A DNA stretch of 41,525 nt from Methanophagales virus PBV300 (GCF_027090495.1 NC_074636.1), one strand, 5' to 3'. Shown: positions 30,932 to 39,144, counted from the stretch's first letter. The notes: generated from the letters alone by a model not told the origin. Numbers and translations: made by a program.

Positions 30932-31644
30932 TTCCCCTCCTTACTCTCCTCCCGCCGTCTCTTTATCTCTTCTATATCCTCCTTATAGCACAGAATTCTA
31001 CCTTTCTCATCACGAACATGCCTGATTTTGACGCCACAGTAACCAGTCTTAAGCGCCTTGCGGATTGTCCCGTCGGAGACGCCGAGCATTTCTGCTGCCT
31101 CTTTCACTGTCAGAAATCCCGCCTTTCCCTCCATCTCAGATGATAAAGAATGTATCTTGCTCTCAATTTCCATAGCGACATCGTCGTAATGACCTCTCTC
31201 TATGTCCTCAAAGAGCTCTTCAAGCCTCGCCGCAAGTTCTATGTGACCTTCTCCTCTCAATTTTGCGAGAAGTTCTCTCTCTTCTCTCTCAATTTCTTCC
31301 ATTTGCTTCCTAATACTTTTCTTGTATAATCGTTTATACTCGTCTTTTATAGGGTCGTATTCGTCGCCTCGTAGAATTCTGTTGTATTTCATCGCAAGAA
31401 GTAGCATTTTCGCTGGTGAGTCGTAAATTCTCAATGCCTCTTCTACGAGAATGCCTATCCACTCTGCGATAGAGAAGTCTGCGGTGATTCTTTCCTCTAA
31501 TATCGCAAGTGTTTCTTTTCTCAAACGACAAAATCTGCGAATCTCAAACGGAGAGGGAGGTTTAGTCCTTGATTCTTTCTGCAAAGCGCCTTTTACCCCT
31601 GTCTTTCTCCTGCGCACCCGCTGCTCCAGTATTGTTTTCCTCAT
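30928..31644 (-). CDS. Helix-turn-helix (MerR/excisionase-type) DNA-binding protein
   Basis: 238 residues from the ATG at 31644 (GGAGGAGGACGAAT upstream); a longer frame to 31719 has no good start. The N-terminus is basic (ILEQRVRRRKTGVKGALQKE). The middle is helical coiled-coil (KKSIRKQMEEIEREEREL). The C-terminus has an HTH_17-type domain, LTVKEAAEMLGVSDGTIRKALKTG, followed by a wing-like GRILCYKEDIEEIKRRR. Likely a site-specific DNA-binding regulator that dimerises through the coiled coil. It overlaps the Cas4-like gene by 83 bp in another frame, which is long for neighbouring genes. Confidence 0.8.
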   Translation of the reverse strand: MRKTILEQRVRRRKTGVKGALQKESRTKPPSPFEIRRFCRLRKETLAILEERITADFSIAEWIGILVEEALRIYDSPAKMLLLAMKYNRILRGDEYDPIKDEYKRLYKKSIRKQMEEIEREERELLAKLRGEGHIELAARLEELFEDIERGHYDDVAMEIESKIHSLSSEMEGKAGFLTVKEAAEMLGVSDGTIRKALKTGYCGVKIRHVRDEKGRILCYKEDIEEIKRRREESKEGK

Positions 31645-32356
31645 ATTCGTCCTCCTCCGCCTGCTCCCCCTCCATCCAGCACAAAGCACGGAACATGCAG
31701 GAGGAGCAAGGATGTTCAAAAGGATGATATTCGTCGGGAATCTCTGGCATTTCCTTTGAGTTCATGACCTTCATAACAGACGAGAGCCGTGCAGAGAGCA
31801 GGTTCAGGTCTCTCTCATAATCCAAGAAGTGGGTTATGTCAAACGCCTTCACGAAGGGATTTCTCTCGTTTGAGAAGCCCCTGTTCACGAAAAGGAGATA
31901 TGCACGCTCAACATCATAGCCGTTGAGATAGCAGAGAACACTGTAAAATCGCACTTGGTCAATGTAATGCGAATAGTATTTCTGGAGTTGCGTTTCCGTT
32001 GAAGGCACGAAGTTCACGAATTTCTTTTCAATAAGGATGCCTCTCTCATATTCATCAACAGAGCCGACTACATAAACTTCATTGAATTTATGAAATAGCA
32101 GAAGTTCATGATTGCGTGTGAGAACCGATGCGGCGTGCAACGCCTGACCTTCCCACATTCTCAACACTCCTTCAACACTCACATGCGGGGGTGCATTCAA
32201 CTGGTAGAAAAGATGGCGCATGCACGGGTTCACTAAATCAGTCACATGCACAATTATGCCTCCTCCTCTGATGACCTCCTCTGGAACTTCCCGCTCCGCA
32301 TCCACTATTCGCTTGCAGACTTGCAGAAACCTCCGCTCAATATCTGTTGAACGCAT
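31562..32356 (-). CDS. Cas4-like / RecB-family PD-(D/E)xK nuclease
   Basis: 264 residues. Nuclease core: EGQALH (GxxxH-type), GSVDEYERG (Asp), IEKKF (ExK) and YIDQVRFY (the QxxxY motif). Four cysteines are placed as in Cas4 Fe-S nucleases: one early (VNPCMRHLFY, Cys44) and three late (HPCSSCMFRALCW). The family degrades DNA ends with 5'-3' polarity; SIRV2 encodes a comparable protein involved in replication and recombination. There are no cas genes nearby, so this is a replication enzyme, not CRISPR adaptation. The acidic tail (EEDEYEENN) is unusual. The ATG at 32356 follows AAAAGGTGA. Confidence 0.88.
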   Translation of the reverse strand: MRSTDIERRFLQVCKRIVDAEREVPEEVIRGGGIIVHVTDLVNPCMRHLFYQLNAPPHVSVEGVLRMWEGQALHAASVLTRNHELLLFHKFNEVYVVGSVDEYERGILIEKKFVNFVPSTETQLQKYYSHYIDQVRFYSVLCYLNGYDVERAYLLFVNRGFSNERNPFVKAFDITHFLDYERDLNLLSARLSSVMKVMNSKEMPEIPDEYHPFEHPCSSCMFRALCWMEGEQAEEDEYEENNTGAAGAQEKDRGKRRFAERIKD

Positions 32357-32362
32357 CACAAC

Positions 32363-32647
32363 TCACCTTTTCCCACTTCTGTTTTTTTCCTTTTCAACCT
32401 TCTTCTCTTCCACCTCTCTCGTCTTCGCCATTCTCTCATCCTCAAGCATGTTTCGCAGCAGCATAACCTTGCGTTCCATTTCGTTGATTTCGTCTATGAG
32501 GTCTTGACGCTCAAGAAAGCGTGCCTCTCTGCGCATCTCAATCAGCGACAGATGTATGTCTTCAAGCCTCTTCACTATGTTCTCAAGCAGGAAGCCCTTG
32601 CCTATGTCTCTGATTTTCTCAAGAATCTTTCCGAAATCTTCACCCAT
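32363..32647 (-). CDS. Coiled-coil protein
   Basis: 94 residues, nearly all charged heptads (IVKRLEDIHLSLIEMRREAR; LIDEINEMERKVMLLRNMLE) with a very basic end (KKVEKEKNRSGKR). The ATG at 32647 follows GGAGGGTGATTGTTC and overlaps the TFB stop by 8 bp. Predicted to dimerise; no family recognised. It sits between TFB and the Cas4-like nuclease, all one transcript. Confidence 0.75.
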   Translation of the reverse strand: MGEDFGKILEKIRDIGKGFLLENIVKRLEDIHLSLIEMRREARFLERQDLIDEINEMERKVMLLRNMLEDERMAKTREVEEKKVEKEKNRSGKR

Positions 32648-33530
32648 GAACAATCACCCTCCTTTGCTTTGGCACTACTGTTATATTATGTTCCTTAATT
32701 AAATTTCTGTAAAGATTGCGTATTGAGACTTCGCTGACGCCTGCTGCCTCTGCTATTTTTTTCTGTGGCACATGCTTCCCGCAGAGGAACGCCGCTATGT
32801 ATATTGCTGATGCTGCAACGCATATAGGGTTCTTCCCGTTCAACGCATCCTTACTCGCAGATGAGATGATGTGTTGAGCGTAAGCACGCACTTCCCCATC
32901 AAGTCCGAGAGAGGAGCATATAGCAGGGACAAAATCAGATGGAGATGGAGGGCGCAGTTGTATGTTCAATGCACGCAATATACCCTTGTATGCTTGTGAT
33001 ATTTTCCGCAAAGATACTTTAGACACCTTTGTGACATCTTTCAAGGGGCGTGCCAGACCGTTCTTGCGACACACTATATAAATAACGGCAGGAACGATGC
33101 AGTCAACACCTCTGTATGCGATTTTTTTCTTCACCTCCTCGCTTGAGTGTATTTTTGAGCGTATTTCCCGCAGCATCTTCGCCGCTTCTTCTCTTAAGAA
33201 TGGCGGAACACCGAGAGCAGACGAGATGCGTTCAAGCTCTATCAAAGCATAAATCATCCGTGACTCCTCCGATGATGTCAGATGCGTTATCGCACCGTGT
33301 CTCATCATGCGAGGAGGAGAGCCTAAACCCTTGTCGTGAATTCTGTAAGTTTCTGGAGCTCCGCACCGTTCTCTCTCCTCTCTCTCTTCCTGCGAGAAGT
33401 ATCGCCACTCTGGGCGTGTGTCTATTACGGCATCCTCTATGACAAGACCACAGTCCTCACAGTAGCACTCTCCTCTTTTATAATCCCATACTAAATTCTT
33501 TGAGTGGCATTCGGGACACTCCATTTCCAT
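32640..33530 (-). CDS. tfb: Transcription initiation factor TFB (TFIIB homologue)
   Basis: 296 residues, normal TFB length. N-terminal zinc ribbon (CPECHSKN at 5-12; CYCEDCG at 22-28), a B-finger/linker region (PEWRYFSQEE; RIHDKGLGSPP), then two cyclin-fold repeats (RISSALGVPPFLREEAAKML and AQHIISSASKDALNGKNPIC), ending with the HTH segment KKIAEAAGVSEVSIRNLYRN. It recruits RNA polymerase to BRE/TATA promoters and could redirect host transcription to viral genes. I chose the ATG at 33530, not the TTG at 33587: a TATA box lies about 26 nt upstream and there is no SD, fitting a leaderless mRNA. Confidence 0.95.
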   Translation of the reverse strand: MEMECPECHSKNLVWDYKRGECYCEDCGLVIEDAVIDTRPEWRYFSQEEREERERCGAPETYRIHDKGLGSPPRMMRHGAITHLTSSEESRMIYALIELERISSALGVPPFLREEAAKMLREIRSKIHSSEEVKKKIAYRGVDCIVPAVIYIVCRKNGLARPLKDVTKVSKVSLRKISQAYKGILRALNIQLRPPSPSDFVPAICSSLGLDGEVRAYAQHIISSASKDALNGKNPICVAASAIYIAAFLCGKHVPQKKIAEAAGVSEVSIRNLYRNLIKEHNITVVPKQRRVIVHG

Positions 33531-33551
33531 TTTGAGAGAGTTTTTCGGATG

Positions 33552-33566
33552 ATTTATAACTTTCGT
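33552..33566 (-). promoter_or_regulatory. BRE/TATA promoter of the TFB operon
   Basis: Minus strand ACGAAAG-TTATAAAT: a BRE-like purine block followed by a TATA box centred about 26 nt from the ATG at 33530. This is the clearest leaderless promoter in the window. Confidence 0.7.
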
Positions 33567-33587
33567 TTGATTAAAATTTTCTTTCAA

Positions 33588-34973
33588 TTACCGTGAGAGG
33601 ATGAAGGGATTTCGCTCAATATCCTCTTCCTCTAAGTATCTGAATTTCATGAACTCTATGGAATTCCCCCAGTTCAGTCGCCTCTTCGCTATTTTAATGT
33701 ATTCGGAGTTGATTTCTATGCCTATGCAGTTTCTCCCCAAATTACGAGCTGCCACCATAGTAGTTCCTGAGCCGAGAAATGGGTCAAGAACTGTGCCAGA
33801 ACGCCATTTGTCATCCCCTTTGCACTCGCAAGATGTCCACCCTACTGCCTCTTTGTAGTAGTAGCCAGTTCCTTCTCTCTTCTCTCTTTCAGACACGGAG
33901 GGCGTGTCTTTCTTCCTCTTACCGCCTGTTTTTATGAATTCCCCTTGCACAACTATTCTTTCTCTTATGAATCCGCAGTAGCGACATATTTCAGGAGGAC
34001 ATGATGCCTTCACAAGCAACTCTGCGAGTTTCGTCGGGAAAACTGCGAAGTGAGCATCTGGGAAAGGCTCTGTCGGGAGAACCCACATATCACCTGGGTT
34101 CTTTCCGAGAGGGTGCTTTGATGCGTCCCACTCAAAACCGCTGTATACAGGGTTGCCATAACCTCTGTGCTTGTTAGTTGCGTTTTTTGACCTCGCACTC
34201 GGATATTTGTGAGGAATTCTTATAGCATCCAAATCAAACCAGTATTTCTTGCTTTTGACAAACATGAAAACAGGCTCGTATGTGTTGGTCAGTCTGTCTC
34301 TAACGCTTGAAGGCATGTGATTAGGCTTATACCAGATGAGAACATTCCTCAAAATCCATCCCTGCTCCTCAATCATGCGTATTGCGAGCCTGTAATTCTG
34401 CAAAAGCAGGCACTTTTCAGGCATATCATCGTGGAAGCGACCTTCATGCCTCACAGTTCTGCCCGACCTCCTGCCGTAATCGCTGCTGAGATTGTCGTAA
34501 TTCGTGATGCCCTTTTTGTTTGAGTGTGTTGACTTCGCAGAGTAGCTATCTCCGTGAACCCAAAACATCACGCCTGTCCTCTTAAGCACTCTTTTCAGTT
34601 CTGCGGTAATCTGAAGAATGTGCTTGAGATACAAATCAAGGGTAGGTTCTAAGCCCAATTGACCATACCAAGCTCCACACTTCTTACAGATAGCCTCTTC
34701 AACTATCTCACCAGTTCTGAAACGCAACTCCTTATTTGAGCCTACAATAGTTTTATCGCTCACTTTTGAAGGACGGAGATTATCATGTCTCGCTATGCAA
34801 ACCTCCCACTCATGCTCGCAGTAAGGGTCGCCGTCCCATATCTTGCACGCCTCTTTACCATAATCCCGCAAGCCCCAGTATGGTGGGGAGGTTATAATGC
34901 AATCCACGAATTCCGAAGGCATCATCTTCAAAACGCTCAAACAATCCCCGTGAATGAGGGTGAGCTCCACCAT
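33588..34973 (-). CDS. DNA methyltransferase, beta class (TSPPYW, N4-cytosine or N6-adenine)
   Basis: 461 residues. Motif IV TSPPYWGLRDYG comes first (near 28-39) and the SAM-binding motif I LDPFLGSGTTMVAARNLGR comes late (near 393), the beta-class order; S-P-P-Y favours N4-cytosine but does not exclude N6-adenine. In between are Cys pairs (ICKKCGAWYG, PEICRYCGF, SCECKGD) that may bind zinc. No restriction enzyme is adjacent, so it is an orphan methyltransferase, probably for self-protection. The ATG at 34973 has a weak GAGATT SD, 9 bp downstream of the next methyltransferase. Confidence 0.92.
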   Translation of the reverse strand: MVELTLIHGDCLSVLKMMPSEFVDCIITSPPYWGLRDYGKEACKIWDGDPYCEHEWEVCIARHDNLRPSKVSDKTIVGSNKELRFRTGEIVEEAICKKCGAWYGQLGLEPTLDLYLKHILQITAELKRVLKRTGVMFWVHGDSYSAKSTHSNKKGITNYDNLSSDYGRRSGRTVRHEGRFHDDMPEKCLLLQNYRLAIRMIEEQGWILRNVLIWYKPNHMPSSVRDRLTNTYEPVFMFVKSKKYWFDLDAIRIPHKYPSARSKNATNKHRGYGNPVYSGFEWDASKHPLGKNPGDMWVLPTEPFPDAHFAVFPTKLAELLVKASCPPEICRYCGFIRERIVVQGEFIKTGGKRKKDTPSVSEREKREGTGYYYKEAVGWTSCECKGDDKWRSGTVLDPFLGSGTTMVAARNLGRNCIGIEINSEYIKIAKRRLNWGNSIEFMKFRYLEEEDIERNPFILSR

Positions 34974-34982
34974 AATCTCATT

Positions 34983-35783
34983 TCACACCTCCCCCTCCCT
35001 CAGAAATTCATACTCCACCTCGCCTAATGAAGAACCCCAGTTCAATCTTCTTTTCGTCATCTCAATATATCTTCCATCCCTTTCTATTGTTATACAACTT
35101 CTACCCAAATCTCTCGCCACTTTCATAGTAGTTCCTGCGCCTCCGAAAGGGTCTAAAATCACATCTCCTTCGTTTGAAAGATACTTTATCAACCACTCAC
35201 AGACCTTCTCAGGCTTCTGTGTAGGGTGAAAACCGTATTTGTATCGCTCATTACCCGTGCAAATAGGAGCAGTAACATAATTACGGTGCTGTCCTAATTC
35301 GTAGTGGAATGTGGCATACTTTCTTGAGGTTGAATGCTTGGTAGCCCAGAATATCATAGAGACGGCGTTCATGAAAGACACCTTCCTCGCCATAGGCACG
35401 GGGTTTTCCCTTATCCAGAAGAGAGGTTGCCTCGCTATGCCGTCGTGCTTCTTCACCCACTTCACCAGAGGAGTTATCTTGAAAATGTCAAAGAAGATGA
35501 GAAGATGCGCACCTTTACGCATCACTCTCCAGACTTCCTTTAACCACTTGAATGTGAATTTCCAATATTCCCTCTCAGAATCAAATATATCCCACTCCCC
35601 AAAGAAGAACTCTATATCCTTTCCTCTGTATTTGTAGAACTTCTTTGGGTTTCTTGAGCGAGTTATCTTGGCAATCTTTGAAACCATAAAAGGAGGGTCG
35701 GTCAGCACCATGTCTACGCTTTCATCAGGCATTTTCGGCAGAACTTTCAGGCAGTCTCCATGAATCAGCGTTAGTTTAATCAT
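34983..35783 (-). CDS. DNA methyltransferase, beta class (TDPPF)
   Basis: 266 residues. IHGDCLKVLPKMPDESVDMV and TDPPF (near 28-32) form the catalytic half; DPFGGAGTTMKVARDLGRSC near 208 is the SAM site. Related to the 461-residue enzyme by shared start (LTLIHGDCL) and end (TKRRLNWGSSLGE versus AKRRLNWGNSIEF), so the two arose by duplication. The start ATG 35783 overlaps the previous gene's stop and follows AAGGTGG. Orphan enzyme; target sequence unknown. Confidence 0.92.
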   Translation of the reverse strand: MIKLTLIHGDCLKVLPKMPDESVDMVLTDPPFMVSKIAKITRSRNPKKFYKYRGKDIEFFFGEWDIFDSEREYWKFTFKWLKEVWRVMRKGAHLLIFFDIFKITPLVKWVKKHDGIARQPLFWIRENPVPMARKVSFMNAVSMIFWATKHSTSRKYATFHYELGQHRNYVTAPICTGNERYKYGFHPTQKPEKVCEWLIKYLSNEGDVILDPFGGAGTTMKVARDLGRSCITIERDGRYIEMTKRRLNWGSSLGEVEYEFLREGEV

Positions 35784-36508
35784 CCCAACCACCTTGAGAG
35801 TTTCTCCTCTTTCTTTCTCTCTTTCCTTCCTTCTTCGCTATTATCTTTCACAGCACCTATATCTCCGCTTTCTATGAACTTTACGGCTTTCATGAACTTC
35901 GCAGGGTCAATTTCAACACCCGTCCATTCTATTCCGAGCTGCTCGCAGACAAAGCAAATAGAGCCGAATCCTGCGAATGGGTCAAAGACCACTCCTCCCC
36001 TGTGAAACATCTGCAAAAGCACAGAGGTGGTGAATGTCGGCTTGAAGAGCTGGTTATTTATCGCACCTTTAACGCTGAAAATCTCCGCTGTGGGTATGAC
36101 ATCTTGCCTTCGGTATTGGACTTTCGGCTTTCCCTTCCCGAAGATTAGGACAGGAGTATAGCATCTATCACCTAAGAAAGACTTGCTGAACGAAGAGGGG
36201 AAGAGAGCTACGATTTGCCACAAGTATTTGAAGTATTTGAACTTCGCAATATTATTGAGCTTCTTGACAGAGTAGTAAAATACGAAGAAGGAATCATCTT
36301 TCAGCACTCTGTATAGGTCACGCTCAATCTGAAATACAATGTCGCCATCATCAAAGGTGGATTTGTTCAAACCATACGGAGGGTCGGTCAAAATCAAATC
36401 AAAAGATGCATCTTCAACATTTTTCAGGAATTTTCTAATATCCGTATTATACAAAACACCGTGTCTGAACTTCTTATATTTGAAAACATCAACGACATGT
36501 GTGAGCAT
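35780..36508 (-). CDS. DNA methyltransferase, beta class (TDPPYG)
   Basis: 242 residues. TDPPYGLNKST near 42 is motif IV, DPFAGFGSICFVCEQLG near 172 is motif I, followed by GVEIDPAKF. A charged C-terminal tail (EEGRKERKKEEK) is unusual. The start ATG 36508 has an excellent GGAGGTGGTG SD and a TATA box (36524-36536) directly upstream inside the 3' end of the transglycosylase gene, so it starts an operon of the three methyltransferases. Orphan, no nuclease partner. Confidence 0.92.
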   Translation of the reverse strand: MLTHVVDVFKYKKFRHGVLYNTDIRKFLKNVEDASFDLILTDPPYGLNKSTFDDGDIVFQIERDLYRVLKDDSFFVFYYSVKKLNNIAKFKYFKYLWQIVALFPSSFSKSFLGDRCYTPVLIFGKGKPKVQYRRQDVIPTAEIFSVKGAINNQLFKPTFTTSVLLQMFHRGGVVFDPFAGFGSICFVCEQLGIEWTGVEIDPAKFMKAVKFIESGDIGAVKDNSEEGRKERKKEEKLSRWLG

Positions 36509-36523
36509 TTTCACCACCTCCTC

Positions 36524-36536
36524 TTAAATATATAAA
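36524..36536 (-). promoter_or_regulatory. Internal TATA box for the methyltransferase operon
   Basis: Minus strand TTTATATATTTAA, overlapping the last codons of the upstream transglycosylase gene and lying about 20 nt from the ATG at 36508. Confidence 0.6.
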
Positions 36537-37315
36537 GGCGCCTGCAAAGAATTAAGCCTCAACACCTCAGACAGTTTCGCAATATATCTCTCGTAATTCC
36601 TCCTCAACTCTTCCTGTCTGCGTGCATATCTTCTTTCTCCGCCGTGAGTATGCGTCCACGCTGCCGTGTCAAACGAGTCAACATTCCTGAAAATCGTTAA
36701 ATCTTTCAGGAAGGTAATCTTGATGCCGAAGTAATGAGCCTTCGCATCAACGAACTTTCGCAGATATTCCCTCTGCTTCGTTATGAGTTTGCGTGCTTCT
36801 GCGATTCTCATGCGTCTGCACATGCTCCCGAAAGCGACATAATCGCCTAACAAATCACGCTTATGCATCTCTTTAATGCAGAAGCGGTAATCGTCAATCG
36901 TCCATCCTTGAATGACAGGAATGATTTTTGTCCGACGAAAATCGTAATTATTGAGCATTATTTCCGCATTCTCAATTGTCTTTATTATTCTTTCCTTGAC
37001 GCTCATACTTGCTTCTTTCAGAAGTTCGGGTTCGCAGGGATAATCCATAGTCGCAGCGTAAGTAGGTTTTTTCTTCTTTATTAAAAGAGCATACTGCTCA
37101 AGCGTGAAAGGATAATCCTTCAGTTTTGAGAGCAGTGAAAAACCACCACTGTCTATGAACCATTCCTTACATTTCGGAACGAAGGCGTTAATGCTGAACT
37201 TTCTTGTGCGTCTTGAGAGGAAATAATAGGAAGGGAGCATAACATTATACTGCCTGAAATCAATCTTTCTATCAAGCGAACTTCCTGACAGCACTATGAA
37301 GAATTTTGGAGGCAT
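36524..37315 (-). CDS. TGT/DpdA-like deazaguanine transglycosylase
   Basis: 263 residues with tRNA-guanine-transglycosylase core motifs: WFIDSGGFS with Asp55 (compare DSGGFQ), TMDYP with Asp91, IPVIQG (132-137), YVAFGSMCRR, HYFGI and SFDTAAWT with Asp216 at the position of the nucleophile. The C-terminal CxCxxC zinc site of tRNA enzymes is missing, as in phage DpdA proteins that exchange guanine in DNA for preQ0-type bases. Archaeal hosts make preQ0 for archaeosine, so the substrate could come from the host. Lying between three DNA methyltransferases and PCNA, DNA modification is the favoured role; tRNA modification remains possible. The ATG at 37315 lacks an SD. Confidence 0.8.
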   Translation of the reverse strand: MPPKFFIVLSGSSLDRKIDFRQYNVMLPSYYFLSRRTRKFSINAFVPKCKEWFIDSGGFSLLSKLKDYPFTLEQYALLIKKKKPTYAATMDYPCEPELLKEASMSVKERIIKTIENAEIMLNNYDFRRTKIIPVIQGWTIDDYRFCIKEMHKRDLLGDYVAFGSMCRRMRIAEARKLITKQREYLRKFVDAKAHYFGIKITFLKDLTIFRNVDSFDTAAWTHTHGGERRYARRQEELRRNYERYIAKLSEVLRLNSLQAPLYI

Positions 37316-37348
37316 ATCCGAAAAAATGGAAAAAGAGAAGAGGAACTT

Positions 37349-38104
37349 CTACATAATTGTCGGTGCTAACAGGTATGTGACTGCCACACTGCCATCTGCG
37401 ATTTTCCCTGACACCTCCACAGGCACATCGTTGCCTAATTTGATGATGACCTCCGTGTTTGCGAAAACCCTTGCTATGCTGGTTAAGTAAGTCAATGAGA
37501 ATGTGGAGCGTGCATCCCCTTCTTCAAAATCAGTCAGTTCCTCTTCACTCAGTTTCATCTCCATGCTCATACCCTCTACCTCCGCTCTCACAGTGAAAGC
37601 AGCGTTCTTAACGCTTAGCGTCACATACTCACTTACCTTCTTCGCCGCCTCTATTGCTCTTCTGAAGTCCTCGCCGTTCATGATAACCTCAGATGTGAAC
37701 TCTATTTCGGGGACTTTTTTCGCCTCTGTGATTGTGCTTGGGTCGTATAAGTTCATAGAGAATGTGAAGTTTCCGAACTTCATAAACATAGTGTCCTTAA
37801 CAGCGAGGAAGACCTCTTCATTTCTGCCGACTGAGCGCAGTATCTCTGCTGTTTTGTCAATGCTGATGCCTATTTCCATCCCCTTCCTCTCTTTCTCCTC
37901 CTCCTCTTCAAGTTTCAGCTCATACTTGATGAACGCCTCTGGAGGCACATCCACGATGACCATAGCGACATTCGCAGGGTCTATCGCCTTTATGTGCCAT
38001 CCCTCGTTATCTATGAACACACGAGACTCTGTGACGAGTGCGTGTGCTGCCCGCACCACATCCCATAGTGTCGCCTTTTCTATCATTCCCTCAAACATTC
38101 CCAT
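37349..38104 (-). CDS. pcn: PCNA sliding clamp
   Basis: 251 residues, standard archaeal PCNA length. N-terminal MFEGMIEKATLWDVVRAAHA, the loop GWHIKAIDPANVAMVIVDVP (compare IDPSxVAMV), a mid-chain linker and C-terminal TYLLAPTIM, the usual PxI end of archaeal clamps. It encircles DNA and tethers polymerases, ligase and nucleases. The ATG at 38104 follows GGTGAGTGAGA; ATG 38098 and GTG 38110 are near alternatives. It overlaps the stop of the Fe-S candidate upstream. With no viral polymerase found, it may recruit the host replicase. Confidence 0.96.
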   Translation of the reverse strand: MGMFEGMIEKATLWDVVRAAHALVTESRVFIDNEGWHIKAIDPANVAMVIVDVPPEAFIKYELKLEEEEEKERKGMEIGISIDKTAEILRSVGRNEEVFLAVKDTMFMKFGNFTFSMNLYDPSTITEAKKVPEIEFTSEVIMNGEDFRRAIEAAKKVSEYVTLSVKNAAFTVRAEVEGMSMEMKLSEEELTDFEEGDARSTFSLTYLTSIARVFANTEVIIKLGNDVPVEVSGKIADGSVAVTYLLAPTIM

Positions 38105-39065
38105 TCTCACTCACCCCCTCTTCCTTATTTTCCTTACCCATGAGTTCATCAATTTGCTTTTGTGAGGGTTCAAATCTGTAAAATGTAACTCTTACATCCT
38201 CCACTCTCAATCTTGACGGAATTATGCCAGAATTTTTAACCACTTTTGAGAGTTTTTTAACTGAAACATTTACTCCATAAGTTGAACTCAAAATCTTAAT
38301 TAAAGCATCACGGGGAAAGTAAGCAAATTTCCCATCATATAACGCACAATAAGCGTCTTCAGGATGCTTAAACACCTCTCTATCCTTCGTCAAGGGCAAA
38401 TTCATCAAAATTCTCAATATATTCTCCTTCAGTTGTAGTGTGCTTTCATCTTCTTCCGTGTCTTCAATACTAATCTCTTCCGATATTGAGCTTGAAATGA
38501 AATCGTATAAGCGCTGTAATCTCTCCCTGTCCTTTTTAGTTCTCAAATCTATCACATACAAACGAGAAAACTCTGAGAAGAGGAAGGCACTCAAATCACG
38601 AGTGAGTGTTTCTGAGGAGGGGTCAAATATGAAAGTTCTTCCACTCGTGAATACCAACTCACATTTGTGCGTGCCGTTGGGGTAGCCAATCTTTCGCACC
38701 CCTTTCAGCGAAAACATAATGCGTTCCGCCCACGAAAGAGAGGCAGTGCATTCTTTCATAGTCGCATCATCGCAAGATGCGTTGCATGTCCATCTGCCGA
38801 CCTCATCAAGCCGTAATTGCGTATTTATGTTCGCCAGTTTAACCAGTTGTTCCGCATTTTCCTTATAGAAAGAAGGATACATTGTGCGTAAATATGATAG
38901 TGCTTGCAGAGCATTCTCTCTTGATGATGTCAAAAAAGATACTGGAGATTCCTTAAACTTATGTAGACATGGCGGGATGAATATTTCTGAATCCTGTAAT
39001 CTCTTTTTAACTACTTCGTTTAGTTCATCCATGTAGTCTTCAATCAACTCTTTGATTTCTGACAT
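38091..39065 (-). CDS. Putative Fe-S / PriL-CTD-like protein
   Basis: 324 residues. Residues ~30-110 contain PPCLHKF (Cys33), NALQALSYLR, and WTCNASCDDATMKEC (Cys94, Cys98, Cys106): the spacing of a PPC start, helical hairpin and late Cys group seen in the PriL C-terminal Fe-S module, and shared with the primase encoded at 2276-3397. The middle has two beta-rich segments (CELVFTSGRTFIFDPSSETL). The C-terminal ~90 residues look like a winged helix (YFPRDALIKILSSTYGVNVSVKK). I infer a second replication-initiation or priming factor. The ATG at 39065 follows GAGGGATGAT; a TATA box is at 39108-39118. Confidence 0.55.
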   Translation of the reverse strand: MSEIKELIEDYMDELNEVVKKRLQDSEIFIPPCLHKFKESPVSFLTSSRENALQALSYLRTMYPSFYKENAEQLVKLANINTQLRLDEVGRWTCNASCDDATMKECTASLSWAERIMFSLKGVRKIGYPNGTHKCELVFTSGRTFIFDPSSETLTRDLSAFLFSEFSRLYVIDLRTKKDRERLQRLYDFISSSISEEISIEDTEEDESTLQLKENILRILMNLPLTKDREVFKHPEDAYCALYDGKFAYFPRDALIKILSSTYGVNVSVKKLSKVVKNSGIIPSRLRVEDVRVTFYRFEPSQKQIDELMGKENKEEGVSENGNV

Positions 39066-39107
39066 ATCATCCCTCACCCTCTCGTAAGGGGGGTAAGTGT
39101 GCGAAGG

Positions 39108-39118
39108 TTATATAATTT
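39108..39118 (-). promoter_or_regulatory. TATA box of the 39065-37349 operon
   Basis: TTATATAATTT region read on the minus strand as AAATTATATAA, about 45 nt from the ATG at 39065, leaving room for an SD-containing leader. A palindrome lies directly upstream (39125-39144). Confidence 0.65.
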
Positions 39119-39124
39119 TGCATC

Positions 39125-39144
39125 GTTGAAAAATTTTTTTCAAC
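39125..39144. promoter_or_regulatory. AT-rich inverted repeat upstream of a TATA box
   Basis: GTTGAAAAA-TT-TTTTTCAAC: 9-bp arms. It lies 6 bp upstream of the TATA box for the PCNA operon, the same arrangement as at 26902-26926. It could be an operator, or part of the divergent control region 39066-39296. Confidence 0.55.

Noticed and set aside
31562-32356. CRISPR adaptation gene
   Set aside because: The Cas4-like nuclease has no cas1/cas2 or array around it; rod-shaped viruses carry such nucleases for replication.
37503-38165. 220-codon plus-strand ORF opposite PCNA
   Set aside because: Ser-rich shadow of the PCNA gene with no SD or motif.
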